This document shows, one piece after another, positions 11,446 to 23,400 of a stretch of 64,000 nucleotides of DNA (within the stretch, counting starts at the first letter, position 1; the number at the start of each line of letters is the position of its first letter). The translations under genes were made by a program, and so were the position numbers. Source of the stretch: Nemopilema nomurai (taxonomy: Eukaryota > Cnidaria > Scyphozoa > Rhizostomeae > Rhizostomatidae). The notes under the pieces were generated by a model. That model saw nothing but the letters and a program-made list of their open reading frames with translations. It made no database searches and was not told the DNA's origin. The stretch is taken from assembly GCA_003864495.1 (NCBI GenBank), contig ML133471.1, positions 3,098,257 to 3,162,256 of the forward strand, read 5' to 3'.

Positions 11446-12659
11446 GGTATAGGTATGAGGAACCAGGGGAAGATTAGTTGTTAGGCTAACCAGGTTTTTC
11501 CTCTCTTTAAATAAAGTTCATCTATCAAACTAAAGAAAAATAACTGTTTAGCTTTCTATTTAGGTTTTTTGCCCCACTGACCACCCTCTATTTACGCCAA
11601 TTTTGTTTACGAGTTTGTGTAAAATAAAAAAATGCGCAATTCCAGTGACAGGGTTGCTGATGCCCCGGTCCCAGTGAACTTTCAGCTGCCTTTTTTGGCC
11701 TCGGCCTTCGTCGAGAAGATAACTTTGGGCCTTTATCGAAGGTACTGTATATGGGACTACTAGTTCTTGAACGCGAAGGTGCAAAACAAAAGTTGCAGTT
11801 GAACCTTTGCATGTAGAGGCTGTCCACTGGGTTCCCTGTTACCGAGCGAATGCAACAGAATAGAAAGAACCAAGCTCTGGCCCACTGGCAATATTTCGTA
11901 TATTTCTATCCAAAGGTTCCATCTGCCAGATCACGAGAAAAGTACGAAGGAGGGTCGATTCCGTGCCATTGCTAGGCCTACAGCATCAACAGAGTGGCCT
12001 CATATTGACTGCATTTTCTATTTAAACGAGGTTTTCGTTGGGTGGATAAATCCCTAAATCAGGGACGTTTCATTCCTGCCTCTGGAGGTTTCGGGATCGG
12101 GTTTGAGGGCATCCGACAGCCAACATGTGACTAGCTGCAGGCAATGTTACTGACCTCTCCCCCTGAATTAAATGTCGGCTTTGTTTCCAATTGTTGTATG
12201 GTTTTGAATGGAGACAACGGGCATGTTTGGCATTCCTCGAAGCCATCAACTTGTAATTCCATGCTGCTCAAGTTTCAATTTGATCGCCCCAGTGATTTCC
12301 TTGCTTCCTACCCACATACTCCGGAAAACACGGACCAGAAGGCAATGGAATCATTCTTTCTCTCCTATTGCTGTTTCGTCAACTATTGTTTCATTTAATG
12401 GTTATAATTTACTTTGTGCTGCTAATTTTTCTTACATCAAGTCTGTGGAACTATATTTGTAATTTTATTTCAGTATGGCAATATCTGTATCAACTTTTCG
12501 GATGTACGTGGATATTTTTCATTTGAAGTCCTTTTCGTTTCATTTTTGGTGGATCCGTCTTAATGCATACTTTGTTTTATGGAGCTCTTTTCAAGAAAGG
12601 GGGACATACATGCAATCAGCACTTATGATATATGACATGAAAGACAAGCACAAGGATTT
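11446..12659. other. Intergenic DNA, no confident gene
   Basis: Overlapping - strand ORFs at 11560-11827 and + strand ORFs at 12144-12687 have no recognisable motif. The inverted copy of the 4681-4752 block lies at 12027-12092. Confidence 0.4.
12027..12092 (-). repeat. Inverted copy of the 4681-4752 block
   Basis: It reads gttgggtggataaatcccta and aatcagggacgttt, nearly the exact reverse complement of the block near 4.7 kb. The flanks are unrelated. Confidence 0.6.
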
Positions 12660-13210
12660 ACACGCTTTTTATAAGAAACCGGTGTAAATAAAACCTAGTA
12701 TTAGCGCCCCAAAAATTTAAGAAACTTTTATAACTAAATCAATATGTTTAAGAAACTCCAGAAAATAAGATGAATTTCTGTGCCGGAAAATAATACGTCA
12801 ACAATCCATTTTTGCTTGATTCAAATTTGCTAGCACATTTTTATTTAGAGTAACAGGGAGTTGAGTCTAATTGTGGTATTAGGTGGGTTTCCGATAACTT
12901 AGCCATGAAGTACTTTTACAAACTTGTTTTCAGTATCAGCTTTTTAGTCAATGTTCAGCAAGTGGTCCTTTGGTTCTCGCGAAGTTTTACTTCATGGTGA
13001 AAAGAAAAATGCAAGCAACGTTGTTCAGTTTCGGGTATTCAAGACGAGCATCTCACCGAGGAGAGTCCTATTCAAGGGAAGGCGCAAAATTGTATGTTAA
13101 ATGCTTATCTAAAAGTAAACACTTTTAAGAAACTTTAGTTCTAGAAACTATTGAAAAATTAAGAAACTTTTAGTACTAGGACCCAAGCTAGGCTTCTTAT
13201 AAAAAAGCGT
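12660..13210. mobile_element. Inverted-repeat element with related ACACGC ends, different interior
   Basis: The left end is acacgctttttataagaaac and the right end is gcttcttataaaaaagcgt. The interior repeats the phrase aagaaacttt near both ends (about 12720 and 13160) and has no ORF. Similar ends with an unrelated interior suggest a second subfamily mobilised by the same enzyme. The target duplication is unclear (atttA / Tttaaat). Confidence 0.5.
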
Positions 13211-13401
13211 TTAAATGTAAACAGCTGGACAAGAGCCCACTGGTCCGAGTTTTCTGCTGTGATTTAGTTCTCCAAGACCCATTGTTGTATTGTTCTCCTT
13301 TGCTCCGTCAGCCGCAGTTATCATCTGCAGATATGGTTTTGGATATAATGAACGGAACCGTAAATGCTCACTTGCCTTGTTGATGACTATCTACATCGAA
13401 A

Positions 13402-13458
13402 ATGCAGTCAACCAAGCCGATCTCTGTCGACGTTAAACAGTATGATATTCGTCCTGAG
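13402..13458 (+). CDS. Exon 1 of the small 64-aa gene
   Basis: 19 codons, phase 0, donor GTAATG. The ATG has A at position -3, a favourable context. Confidence 0.45.
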
Positions 13459-13888
13459 GTAATGAAGATTTTTACTTCAAATTGGTGTTTTTCGTTATTG
13501 TAAGCGTTGAAGTTGCCACGAATTGTTGTCGTGTTGACTTGAAGGCAGGTCAAATTGTATCCTACAATGTTTTGCCACGCTGGTAAACTACCGCGGACTC
13601 ACGAACCCTGTTTTTGCTTGAAGCATGGTGCCAGATACCTCTGCAGCGTTTTCCTTTTGTTTCTCGCTGAAAGCCGCCCTGGGCTGATAAATCAATTATT
13701 TCATTTGTGCCTGTTAAGGTAGTTGAAAATTATGTACATTGATTTTGTAGTCTGGAAATGTCACTCTGAAAACTTACTGCAAGTCAGGTGCCGCTAGTAA
13801 CGGCCTTGCCCGTGCCTGTCAAACGTACCGTGAAATTCAGGATGGCAAAGCGACTGTTGATATTCATTCGTCTTCTATCACTATTTAA
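13402..13888 (+). CDS. Small two-exon gene, 64-aa protein, unknown function
   Basis: Exon 1 is 13402-13458 (ATG; ends GAG|GTAATG) and exon 2 is 13751-13888 (after ttgattttgtag). Both are phase 0, giving 64 residues that start MQSTKPISVDVKQYDIRPE and end VDIHSSSITI. An in-frame TGA 18 bp upstream fixes the ATG. An AATAAA overlaps the TAA stop (13888-13893), so the 3' untranslated region would be very short. Exon 2 contains TYCKSGAASNGLARACQTYR, which has a strongly coding composition. I see no signal peptide or membrane segment. I cannot assign a family; it could also be the conserved end of a longer gene. Confidence 0.5.
13751..13888 (+). CDS. Exon 2 (terminal) of the small 64-aa gene
   Basis: 45 codons plus TAA, acceptor TTTTGTAG. 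The poly(A) hexamer AATAAA overlaps the stop. Confidence 0.5.
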   Translation, partial: SGNVTLKTYCKSGAASNGLARACQTYREIQDGKATVDIHSSSITI

Positions 13889-13893
13889 ATAAA

Positions 13894-16211
13894 AAGGATC
13901 GTTTGTTTTTCGAATGAACGGGATTGATTGGTACAGCTATAGTTCAATGCGCAAAAACCCAAACGGAAGGTACAAAATTATACGTCTCCGAAAGCTAGTA
14001 ACAGTTTTCGCTACCCCACTAGAATATAGATGAGGACTGACTGGTTAAATGGCAATTTTGATTTGCTTAAACGCATGTAAGGAAATTTTGAGTAAGATAA
14101 ACGCATTTGCTACAGGCTAGGGTGCGCTGTGTCAAGATATAATCACAGCGAGTCTGCGGTCCTGGGCAATATTTGTCTGGTCAGTCTGTCGCATGGTTGG
14201 TGCACCGGCCGTGATATTAATTGACCTTTGTGTTTTTCCATAGTAATAATAAGGGGCTTGCTTATTGTTTGCCTCCTAGCCTTGTGGAACTTTCCTCTCA
14301 CGACAAACCAGTTCGCATCTTTTGAGATACATTTTCTTCATTACAGAAACAAAATATTATCAGCATAGTTTATTTTGTACAAAATCTAAAATTGTTTGTT
14401 CTAAAGATGTGGAAATTGCCCAAGAAAAGTCCGAAATTCGCCATTTTACGCGAATATGCCCTATAAATGAAATTTTGACATTTGCTGAGTAGTTTGCTAT
14501 GACGTGAGTTGTAATGCTTGCGTACATTCGTATTGTTATTCTCTGGAATAAGAACCGTCGCTCAGTGTTTCTTCAACCGAAAATGGAATTGGTCTAATTT
14601 TTCACGAGATTATTGTTTTAGCGAATATCCAAGTGCTGATATTCGTTCAAGGTCTTCTAGATTTCTTTACTTTTCTTCTCTTTGTTTGTTCTTTTCCATT
14701 CAAATTCAAAGAACTCGAAGTTTGTATATGATCTGTTGAGATGATTTGCCCTAAACGTCACAACCTTTTAACATAGTAGATAACACAGCTGGCAAGTGAG
14801 AAAGTATGTCAGCATTCAATGTCAGCATCTAAACATCTCTTCTAAATTTCAAATTAATTTGCCATTTGCCAGTATCATAGTTTGTGCCAGTATTAAGGCA
14901 GTTTTATGACTCTTATATAGTCATCTTTGAATGGAAATGCTGAATGTATTTTTTTTCGTCATCATCACAACCAAAAGAGTCGGCACAGAGGGTGAACATA
15001 ATCACGGAATAAGATTAGGCCTAATCAAAATGGATCTGGATAGTCGACGTGTCGTTTGATACATTTGCAAATGATGCAGGTGTTGTATTGATAGAATTTG
15101 GACAAGGGAATTGTTGCAAGGAATATTTAAGTCGAAATTACACATTTCAGTGTCGCCAATTTGGTTTATGGTATTTATACGGATCTGTTGTTTAAGACAA
15201 TTCTGGTTTAGCTGGCTATTTGAACTCTTGGTAGGACCTTGCACATGTGGGATGGCTGCAATGAACCGAAAGCCTACGGATATTACATCACAGCATGAGA
15301 TCTGCATTATTTACATGCTCTGGTATGGGTATCTACAAAACTGTGTCGCAATCCTTTTGCCAAGGCAAATGTTTGACAATCGAAGAATCACTTACAAAGC
15401 AAAATGTCACGCAAGGTTTATACAATTTCGGCAGAATTCATGAGCACAGAACGCAAAGTGAAAGCAGGATTGGGCACACTCGAGATTGTCCGGCTGTAAT
15501 TTTTGGTGTTCTATGAAACAGAAATATCAGAAAGGAGGCCTTTTCTGAAATTTTAGCTATTTGGTTAATAACTGAAGCTTCGATTATAGAAGACAGTGGC
15601 TCGTTCTCTTAATTTCGTCGGTTACTTCATCAAGTGAATTTGTCAGGAGTTTTTCTTGATCGATTTACCTTCAAGCACCGCCAGTTAGAGTATTTCTAGG
15701 TAAGAGGAGAAACACAGTCTGTTTTGGTTAGATGAACGAAGCAAAGTAGTTCACGTTTGTTCAATGTTCGTGTCAAACGGGGACCAAAATTGGGATAAAG
15801 TTTGCTTCTCAATGGCAGGTGTCATAATTAGAGACATTGTTAATACGCTGTGATCTTGGAACACGAATGGTATCAAAACAAAGAGACGCCATACGCGAAC
15901 CTGATTCCTTCGGGCTCAATGATGGGTGCATGCTTGGGCCCTGCAGCCATGGGGAAGACGCGCAACTGTCACACAATTTCTTCCTTTGGCACTTGACAGA
16001 ATGAATCCTGCGTAGATCCATTGAACGTTATGCCCAAATTTGTAACTAGATGCCGAATTTATGCTGTTTAAATGAGGCCTTTTCAAATGTTGTCCTTCCT
16101 CTTAAAGTGACCACTTGACTGTTTTTCTGTCTAAAGAAAGGGGCGTGTGGGGTGTGTATCGGTGTCGTTTTCTTGCCCAATTTCAGGCTCGTTCTTGATG
16201 CCAGGAGCAGC
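13894..16211. other. Intergenic DNA, weak ORFs only
   Basis: ORFs at 14518-14739, 15111-15443, 15295-15516 and the antisense 15002-15307 overlap one another and have no domain. The 15295 frame has a moderately coding-like tail but no splice support. Confidence 0.35.
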
Positions 16212-16240
16212 CAGGGGCGGATCCAGACTGTCTCACCGTC
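16212..16240 (+). mobile_element. hAT-like terminal fragment
   Basis: caggggcggatccagactg matches the CAGGGGCGGATCCAG type terminus common to hAT non-autonomous elements. The rest of the element and its target duplication are not identifiable. Confidence 0.45.
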
Positions 16241-18090
16241 CGCACGTAACGCAGTCAAATTTTCAGATGTGTGTCAAAAAATTACCCCTTTTTAGTGCAG
16301 AGTATCGTTACTTTTGTTGGCCTAATCTCATTGTCTCAGTCAGTGTATGTAATCATACGAATACCCGTGATCCTATTAAGGTTTATATCGGGGAGATCGC
16401 AGGGATCCAATGTAGTCAGACTCGGGGTATCCCATGAGACTGATGGTTTTTTGAATATTCGCACAGGCATCAACCTACCAATCAAATTGTGCGATTGTGC
16501 GGCATCGGTGAGACGTATGTTGTGTAAAGTTCATTTTGCTGCCCACCACCCCGAAGGCGCCAAGTTCAAACCCGGCATTTTGCATTCGATGTTGTGTGAA
16601 AAATTTTTGATGAATATCGTGTTGTCTTCGGTAATCACCTTGAATTGGAGTTTTTGCAAGCAATGGAAGACCTAATAAAGGCAGAGGAGTTCCGAGGGCC
16701 AGCTGAGTTAAAACATGGAGAACTAACAAGATTTTATAGGGCTACCCCTCACAATGTTAATTTTATTATGAAGACAAGAAGTTTGCAGCTTCTTTTCTTT
16801 CAAAGAAAGACATGTGGTTATGAAGCCTTTAGGCAATGAGAGGGTACCAGCGGCGAGACATTCAAGACAAATTTATTCTTACAGCCTGTTTATTACAGTC
16901 ATTCTGAAATCTTTCTCACATTACCCTTTGCTTTGGTTAAATTTCGTCAACAAACCAAGCAACAACAACAGCAACAAATTATTTGGGTTGATGTCTCAAG
17001 GTTCTTTCTGAAAGACGTTTTCGGTTTTAATTAAACAGCTTGTAGCAATTTTTCATTTCTTAATGCTTAGTTAGGTCCGAATAATGTGACTTTGGTGTCT
17101 TCGGATTACTTTCCTGTAATGATACAACGAAACACCCAAAAGAGGCGAATGAAGCTTTTTTGCAATTGAGAGACAGTGTAAAGAAAAGACATTGTAATGC
17201 TAGCTTATGTAAACCATGTAATATAATGAACTTATATGCCCTTTCTTGTCATCTAAACAAATAATTTAAATTGTTCATTGTACACCATTTTGCTTTATAC
17301 TATTAAAATTATTTTCCTGGGTTTGAATTTCTTTTGAATTTCTTTGAATTTCTTTTCTTTTCTATTAAAGTATATATATACTCCTTTCCTAATTCAAAAG
17401 AAATCAGCACTTTCTTTAACTCATTTTCCCTTTTCAAACGATCATTTTTTTTAAAGCCTTTGGTTTTAATATGTGTTATTTAATGATATGTAGGTTTATT
17501 CTGATAGCTGACAAAAGTGGACCACCCTTATATTAGGCTAAGAGATGCTACGGCCTACTTCTGTTCAGAAGTCATTATATAAAAACCTCTAATGAGAGTC
17601 TGGTACTCAGAGTAAGGAACCATGGCCCCATTCTTTTCATGATAAATAGGGTATATTATTTATAAACGTTTCATAAAAGCTTAAAAGGATTGGCAGCTGA
17701 TGGGTGCCTTTTGTTATCTATATTTTGCCATTTATGAAAAAGTTGCCTTTGGAGATAGTAGAATTTTCAAAAGTAACTTTATGACTGCATGAAATGTACA
17801 AAAAGAATTTCCTCTAATTTATTTGTACTACAACCACGATTCTGGAGTGTTATATTCGACTCTATTTCAACACAAATTTGATAAAAATTGGATTTCCAGC
17901 AATATTTGTTTTAGTGTTCAACAGAAATGTATGTTTAATTATATATATTTATACATTATTAGTGTTTCAGAATTTGGCAAGCAGCAGTTATGTTAGTTGA
18001 AGTAAATTTTTTAAACATGCTTTGTGCTAGCCATTGTATTCCTTCCCATTCATAACACTGTTATAAAGGAAACATACTAAACTTTGACAA
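16241..18090. other. Intergenic DNA, no confident gene
   Basis: An ORF at 16271-16675 (134 codons) overlaps an antisense ORF and lacks motifs. The rest is AT-rich. Near 17320-17360 there is a short repeat of tttgaatttctt. Confidence 0.35.
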
Positions 18091-18091
18091 T

Positions 18092-18155
18092 TATTGGGGG
18101 GGGGGGGGGCTCAAACCCCCAAACCCTCTGCTGGGTTCTTCTGGATCCGCCCCGC
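18092..18155 (-). mobile_element. hAT-like terminal fragment with poly(G) tract
   Basis: A G-run is followed by ctcaaacccccaaaccctct and ttctggatccgccccg, which is the reverse complement of a CAGGGGCGGATCCAG-like end. Facing the fragment at 16212 it could mark one ~1.95-kb element. The flanks (gcagc and ctacg) do not match, so I keep the two ends separate. Confidence 0.45.
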
Positions 18156-18919
18156 TACGGACAATAAAATTGTGAAGTTTCCAAAACGCAGTGATTGCAT
18201 TTAGGACCACAAGAAACTTTTCGGGAAAATATTCCTTAGAACTGTACGACGAAATAATATGCACGTTGTCGAGTACTCGCTCTGACGTCTTATCGCTTTC
18301 GAGATCTAGGTAATTAGTTCGTACTACCATTTCTTACTGTTGACTACCATTCGAATCTAGAATTCCCTAATACTATCTTCCCTCTTCAATGGTTAATGAA
18401 TGGAAACATCTGTAATTGTTGGGCATCTAGCAAGCCACGGGTCGAATGCGGGCAGCTTGCCCGAGTTGGCAGTTTGTTTTTCCTGTTGAGCCCGCCACTT
18501 TCCTTATCATATGAGTGGGTCAGAACAATGGACAATGGAGATTAGGTGCGACCTTGCCCTGTTATTGCTCTATTGTCATAGAAGCCTCCTTGTCCACTGC
18601 CGTTGCTGTCATCAGTTAGGTGGAACCGCAACACGGGGGGACGCCTACAGCCTGGCCAAAGCTTGGTTTTGTGGATACAAACAATGATATCAGTCTTCAT
18701 CCTCCTCCGCCTTTGATTTAGAGAATCACCAGGTTCGCAGCGCTCCAAGTCAACTTTATGATTTTTCAGTATTGAGCTGCAATCTCCGAGCGGTTTTGTC
18801 TTGATTTGCGGACAAACACTTGTAAAATGACTGTAGTAAGCTCAATTGTTAATTGGCTTGTTCTAGAATGTTTCCATAGAGGTACAAGTTCAAGGATTTG
18901 AGCTATTGGCAGTTCCGCT
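18156..18919. other. Intergenic DNA, no gene recognised
   Basis: Two short - strand ORFs are present without motifs. Confidence 0.4.
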
Positions 18920-19358
18920 ACACGCTTTGAAATAGAAACCTACTTCAAGGCCTAGTTCCAAAATGCCCCTATTCGTAGACAATCCACATCATCAAATTGT
19001 AGTACCATAGGGTTCCTTAAAAATTACCTAATTTTCACTGCACACCAAGTGCCATGAAAATAGTACAGAAACAGGAAAGACATAAAGTTTTGAATTTCGC
19101 TTTTACTTGTGACTAGAACTCAAGAGCAAAACACAATGAAAGAAGGAGCAAATTTTTATAAATTCAAAAGTGAGATGTTAATAAAAAAGTATCATACAAA
19201 TGAATGAACCGGCTTTTTAATTCTTGATGTTTGCAGTTGTGAAATTTTTCAATCGAAATGTCTTTAGGGATTTCGTTTTTAGTAGTATAAGTTCTTTAAA
19301 TATTTCGGCCTACTACATGTAGGTTCCTTATAGTGTGTTTCCTTATATAAGAAACGTG
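18920..19358. mobile_element. ACACGC-family inverted-repeat element, copy B (diverged)
   Basis: It shares acacgcttt, aaggcctagttccaaaa, attttcactgcacacca, tttagggatttcgttttta and ctacatgtaggttccttata, in order, with copy A at 11050. Both ends are more mutated than in copy A. No ORF. Confidence 0.6.
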
Positions 19359-19550
19359 AATTTTAAGATTGGATACTTTGAATGCCTTCTTTAGCCGAAG
19401 TCCATAGACCTGTAAAACAGTCCAGAGACACTACTATAGTTTTCAAGAGACGCTCGAAACCAAGACACCATTAGCATCTGAATAATTAAATTAAATCTAT
19501 CATACGGCAAAGAAATTTCTCCCAAACCAAATTTTCAGAAAGGACACTTG

Positions 19551-19594
19551 GTTGCCCCTGTGCTGCCTCTGTGCTGCCCCTGTGCTGCCCCTGT
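19551..19594 (+). repeat. 11-bp minisatellite, about four units
   Basis: Units of gctgcccctgt (one reads gctgcctctgt). No function inferred. Confidence 0.75.
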
Positions 19595-20328
19595 GACTGC
19601 GGCGCCTTTGATGATACCAGTAAAGGTATCATGGCGTGAACTAGCAAAACTGTTTTAATGCCCTCGTATTGTCAAAATGATTCGACGATGAAGTTTGTTG
19701 TTGTCGTTGTTAATTTTCATACTAAAACATCCACAATAAGTCTACCCTGTTAATAATTGCATGGTCAACAAATCTCCACTTGAATTATTTTCTTTCACAG
19801 CTATATTTGTTGTAATTACATGCAATCAAAACATATTGTTACCATCTTAAGCCTAACGGGGAATGTGTTTCGTATCAATTGAAATATGATCACTGGCAGT
19901 TGCTCTTTGATGTCACTAAATCCCTCGTATCCTCTTTCAAGTCCATTCAAAGTATCCCTTTTCCGTGGATCTTCTTTCTCGCCTTTCTTCCATAGATCAG
20001 ATCATATTTCTAAGTTACAAAGCATGACAAAATGTGATATGTTACCACGGTCCGATAAGAGAATGCCATCATATAATGCATTATAATACCTTGCTCTAGC
20101 CGTTAGGCCACCTAAGCATCTCGAATCACTGAACGCAATCCTACTGGATCTCCTTTACAACACATATCTTTTATCCCGTCTTTGAAGGTGTTCCCTTTCT
20201 ATTTTTCCTATCCAGTTTGGCCTAAATTTGTAATGAAGAGGGGATGTATTTCCTCTCTTCAAATGCTTGAAACAGATATGTCCTGTTTAGCCAATCATTT
20301 TCAATATGCTGTTCTTATTCCTTTACAG
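19595..20328. other. Upstream flank or intron of the PRDM gene
   Basis: A polypyrimidine tract and cag end at 20328, so this is intronic to, or just upstream of, the first recognised PRDM exon. The true first exon and promoter were not identified; they may lie here or further upstream. Confidence 0.4.
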
Positions 20329-20490
20329 AACTTGGCATGGCCTGCTACTGAACAACGAGATCTATACCGTAAAAATGCGATGGTGAGACAGAGTTTGATG
20401 ACGTCACGACACCAGCCATACATGGTGCCTCGGTATCATTTCACGGCAAGGGACCTCGACCGCTGTCTGTATGGCAAACAGGAGCTGCAG
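20329..20490 (+). CDS. PRDM14-like gene, first recognised exon
   Basis: 54 codons, phase 0 at both ends. The acceptor is ttcctttacag and the donor CTGCAG|GTGACT. It encodes NLAWPATEQRDLYRKN and then YHFTARDLDRCLYGKQELQ. The latter resembles the [FH]FTxxDLxxxLYG motif just before the SET domain of vertebrate PRDM14, a region reported to contact an ETO-family corepressor. It is preceded by an intron, so the start codon lies upstream. Confidence 0.7.
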
Positions 20491-23400
20491 GTGACTCTAT
20501 TTTCTTGTTTTCCTTTTTTATTATTTATCTGTTAAGGGTTTACTTGCTGTATTTGCGGAGAGTCCCACCTCGGGCGGGCGTTTGTGGACTATGGTGTGGC
20601 ACTCATAAAACTGCTACTAGTCAAAGGGGCTATTTTATGTATCTGGACCGATGAAAGGCAGATTTTATGATTTTGATAAGAGAGAAATAACGCTTTTAAC
20701 TGAATATCATAACTAACAGAAGTGTGAGTATATTAGTTTTGATAACAATGTTTTGGCTATTATTGCTTTGACATTTAAAAGGTGATGTGTCATATTCTCA
20801 ATGTCTCAACAGTTTTATCTAAACATTGACATGCAATGACACCGGTTTCTTTCTGGTCAAGTCAGTGCCCCTGTAGGGACCCCGTGGAATGACCTTGCTT
20901 ATGCAAATGCGACGCTTCGATCCTCAGCTTGGGCTTGCTGTAGCCAAGTATTGCACCTTCTTATGTTGCATAACTTGAGCCTATCGTGTTATGTGCACGG
21001 GTTTCAGCAGTGTGGTGGACTGAAGCTTAAATCTCCGCCACTGGACATGAATTTCTTCATTGATAACGCGTGTTGAGCTTGACTTGCTCCAATTACAACC
21101 TTTCTTGTTGGCGGAATAGATTAAAGGTCGTGTTTTGGCCACAGAACAATTGTCTTCAAGGTTTTTATCAGATGAAAGATCTTTTCATGCGTTGAAATTT
21201 CACCAAAATGAAAGCCTTACATCCTGTAAATAAGCGATTGGCCAGTAGTTTTGCGAACATTCGCCAATTTGATAAAAAAATTTAGAACCGACATATAGAA
21301 GGAAATATTTCCAAAAACGTGCGGCATAAAAGCCATAACAGCTTTTCTACTCAATCGAAAGCGAAAGCGATTGTCACAGCCAGGCTTATTTTTAGGCAGA
21401 TTTCAGCCAAGCAGGTCACGTGTAATTGCCACGTGCCTGGTGTGCATGTTATACGTTTTGTGGTGAAACATCGGGTTACCTTATCTTCGTATTACGTGGC
21501 ATAGCAATCAGAGTGAAGAGTACCAGGAAAGCAGGAAAGAAGGAAAACGGGAAAGTTGGAAACCAATGTTTTGATTCGCATCAGACGCAGGCCAGGTTGC
21601 AGCGCAGTGCAGAGAATGAAAGCTTTCAAGTGATAATTTAAAGAGGATGTCAGATTTTACAAATAATAATAATAATGGAAACTTTTCATTTCCAATTCAA
21701 GTAAAACTACAATTACAAATTTCACTATTACAAAGGTAATTTGCAATTGGCTAGCCTGGGTTTACAAAGAAAAAGACTATTACAAGCACAAACAATAATA
21801 ATAAAAATAATAATAATAATAGTTTTGTGCAAGAAAAAGTGTTTTTTGTAATAACTTTCTTTTATTCACTTTAGAAGTATATAAATGTTTTTAAATTACT
21901 TCGCAGTACTAGAAGTTAATACTTTGAAAAATTTTGCAGGGCTCTTCTCCTCGTGTCAATACATTGTGTAATAGTTTTCCAAACCTCTTCATCTCGTGAC
22001 AAATAACAATAATCCTTTCTTTCTGTGCCTATCGCCAATTTATTGGTTTTTTTTTAATTTTCGTAGGTTGTGCATATCGAAGCTAAAACAAATGATGGAA
22101 GCGTCGAAGACAAGTCGAAGCCAGCAAAATGTAGGCCATTATTTTATCGTCACTCCCTTCTAGGCGAGAAAACATTATGTTCAATCCAATTACAATTCCC
22201 AGCCACAGCTTCACCCAAACTCACATCTGGGGCACCCTTGTTTCAATTCACCAGAATTTAGCAAGGACTACCGCGTTCCTTTTTAATTTCAAAGAGGTAG
22301 CATTGGAATTGGATGCTTTTCGATAGTTTCTCATGCTACGTTGCAATTTTGCAGTCGGGTGCTGGCGAATCCGAGGCTAGCCTCGAACATTGGTTTTAAG
22401 TGTTTTGGGTTTTGATGATCTGCCATTTTGAATTTAGTCATACTGTCAGAGCAATGGAACCTGATGTCACGTGGATAGGACTAGGCGAACGGCGTTTTTC
22501 GTCAAGGACTTGCTGCGAATTGGTCACTTGCTGCTAACAGCTATTTTGTCACGGTGATTTTCTCTCGACTTTATCGCAAAAATGAACCTTTTAAAAAAAA
22601 ATAAAGTCATATCTCTAATGTCATGTTAAGTTTTCAATTCAATGCCACTCAGCAATTTTAATAATTTTTTAAAATTTTAATAAGCTTACCACAGCCTTAG
22701 ACAGTGTTTTCAGAATATTTGTTTACTTAAAGATGATGTAAAGCCTTTTCGAAATTCACGGAGAACTGATTGTTCACAGCGGAGTCAGTTTTTCAATTTG
22801 AGTGTTCCGACACACACCGCTATGCACCAGCAAATATTCTTGCATTAACACAAGAAAGCGTCTTACCTTTTTAACTGCTTTCAGTTTTGAGGAGAATCTC
22901 GTGAGTCGTCTCTATAGGTCTAATGGTTCATGCCACAATGTATCTCGGATGCGAGGTCTTTTAGTTAGAAAATTCACAGGAAGCGGTGTCAGGGCCTATT
23001 TTTGGGGTGATGCTTAACAAACGATTTAGAAGGTATTTTAGACCACCCTTTCTAGAGAGAGTTCAAGTAAAGCCAACATTCTTGGATTCACCACAGTAAA
23101 GCCGACTGAGCCAATGAATGGCCTTAATAGAAAAGAGACACTACTCTTAACGCACTGGTCTTAGCGCAACGATGTCAAATGTTTATTCCAATACATTTCC
23201 ACTTGTTTCCCCCATAAATTTATTTCCAAGCACCCGCTCTATGGCACCCACTCTATGTTAAATTAGTTCTGGTATATTTCCTTTCTTGTTCGAGAAGCAT
23301 CTCTTGTGCTCAATTTCGCTTGACTGCAAGGCTTATTGTAGAACTTTTTGATAAATAGACTTTTTTTCGTTTGGTCCCAGAATCCAGATTGTTTAAGGAT

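Noticed and set aside
16271..16675. 134-codon + strand ORF
   Set aside because: It overlaps an antisense ORF, no domain, hydrophobic start without a credible signal peptide.
16212..18155. One complete ~1.95-kb hAT element between two facing hAT-like ends
   Set aside because: The flanking bases do not form a target duplication and no transposase text lies between, so the ends are listed separately.
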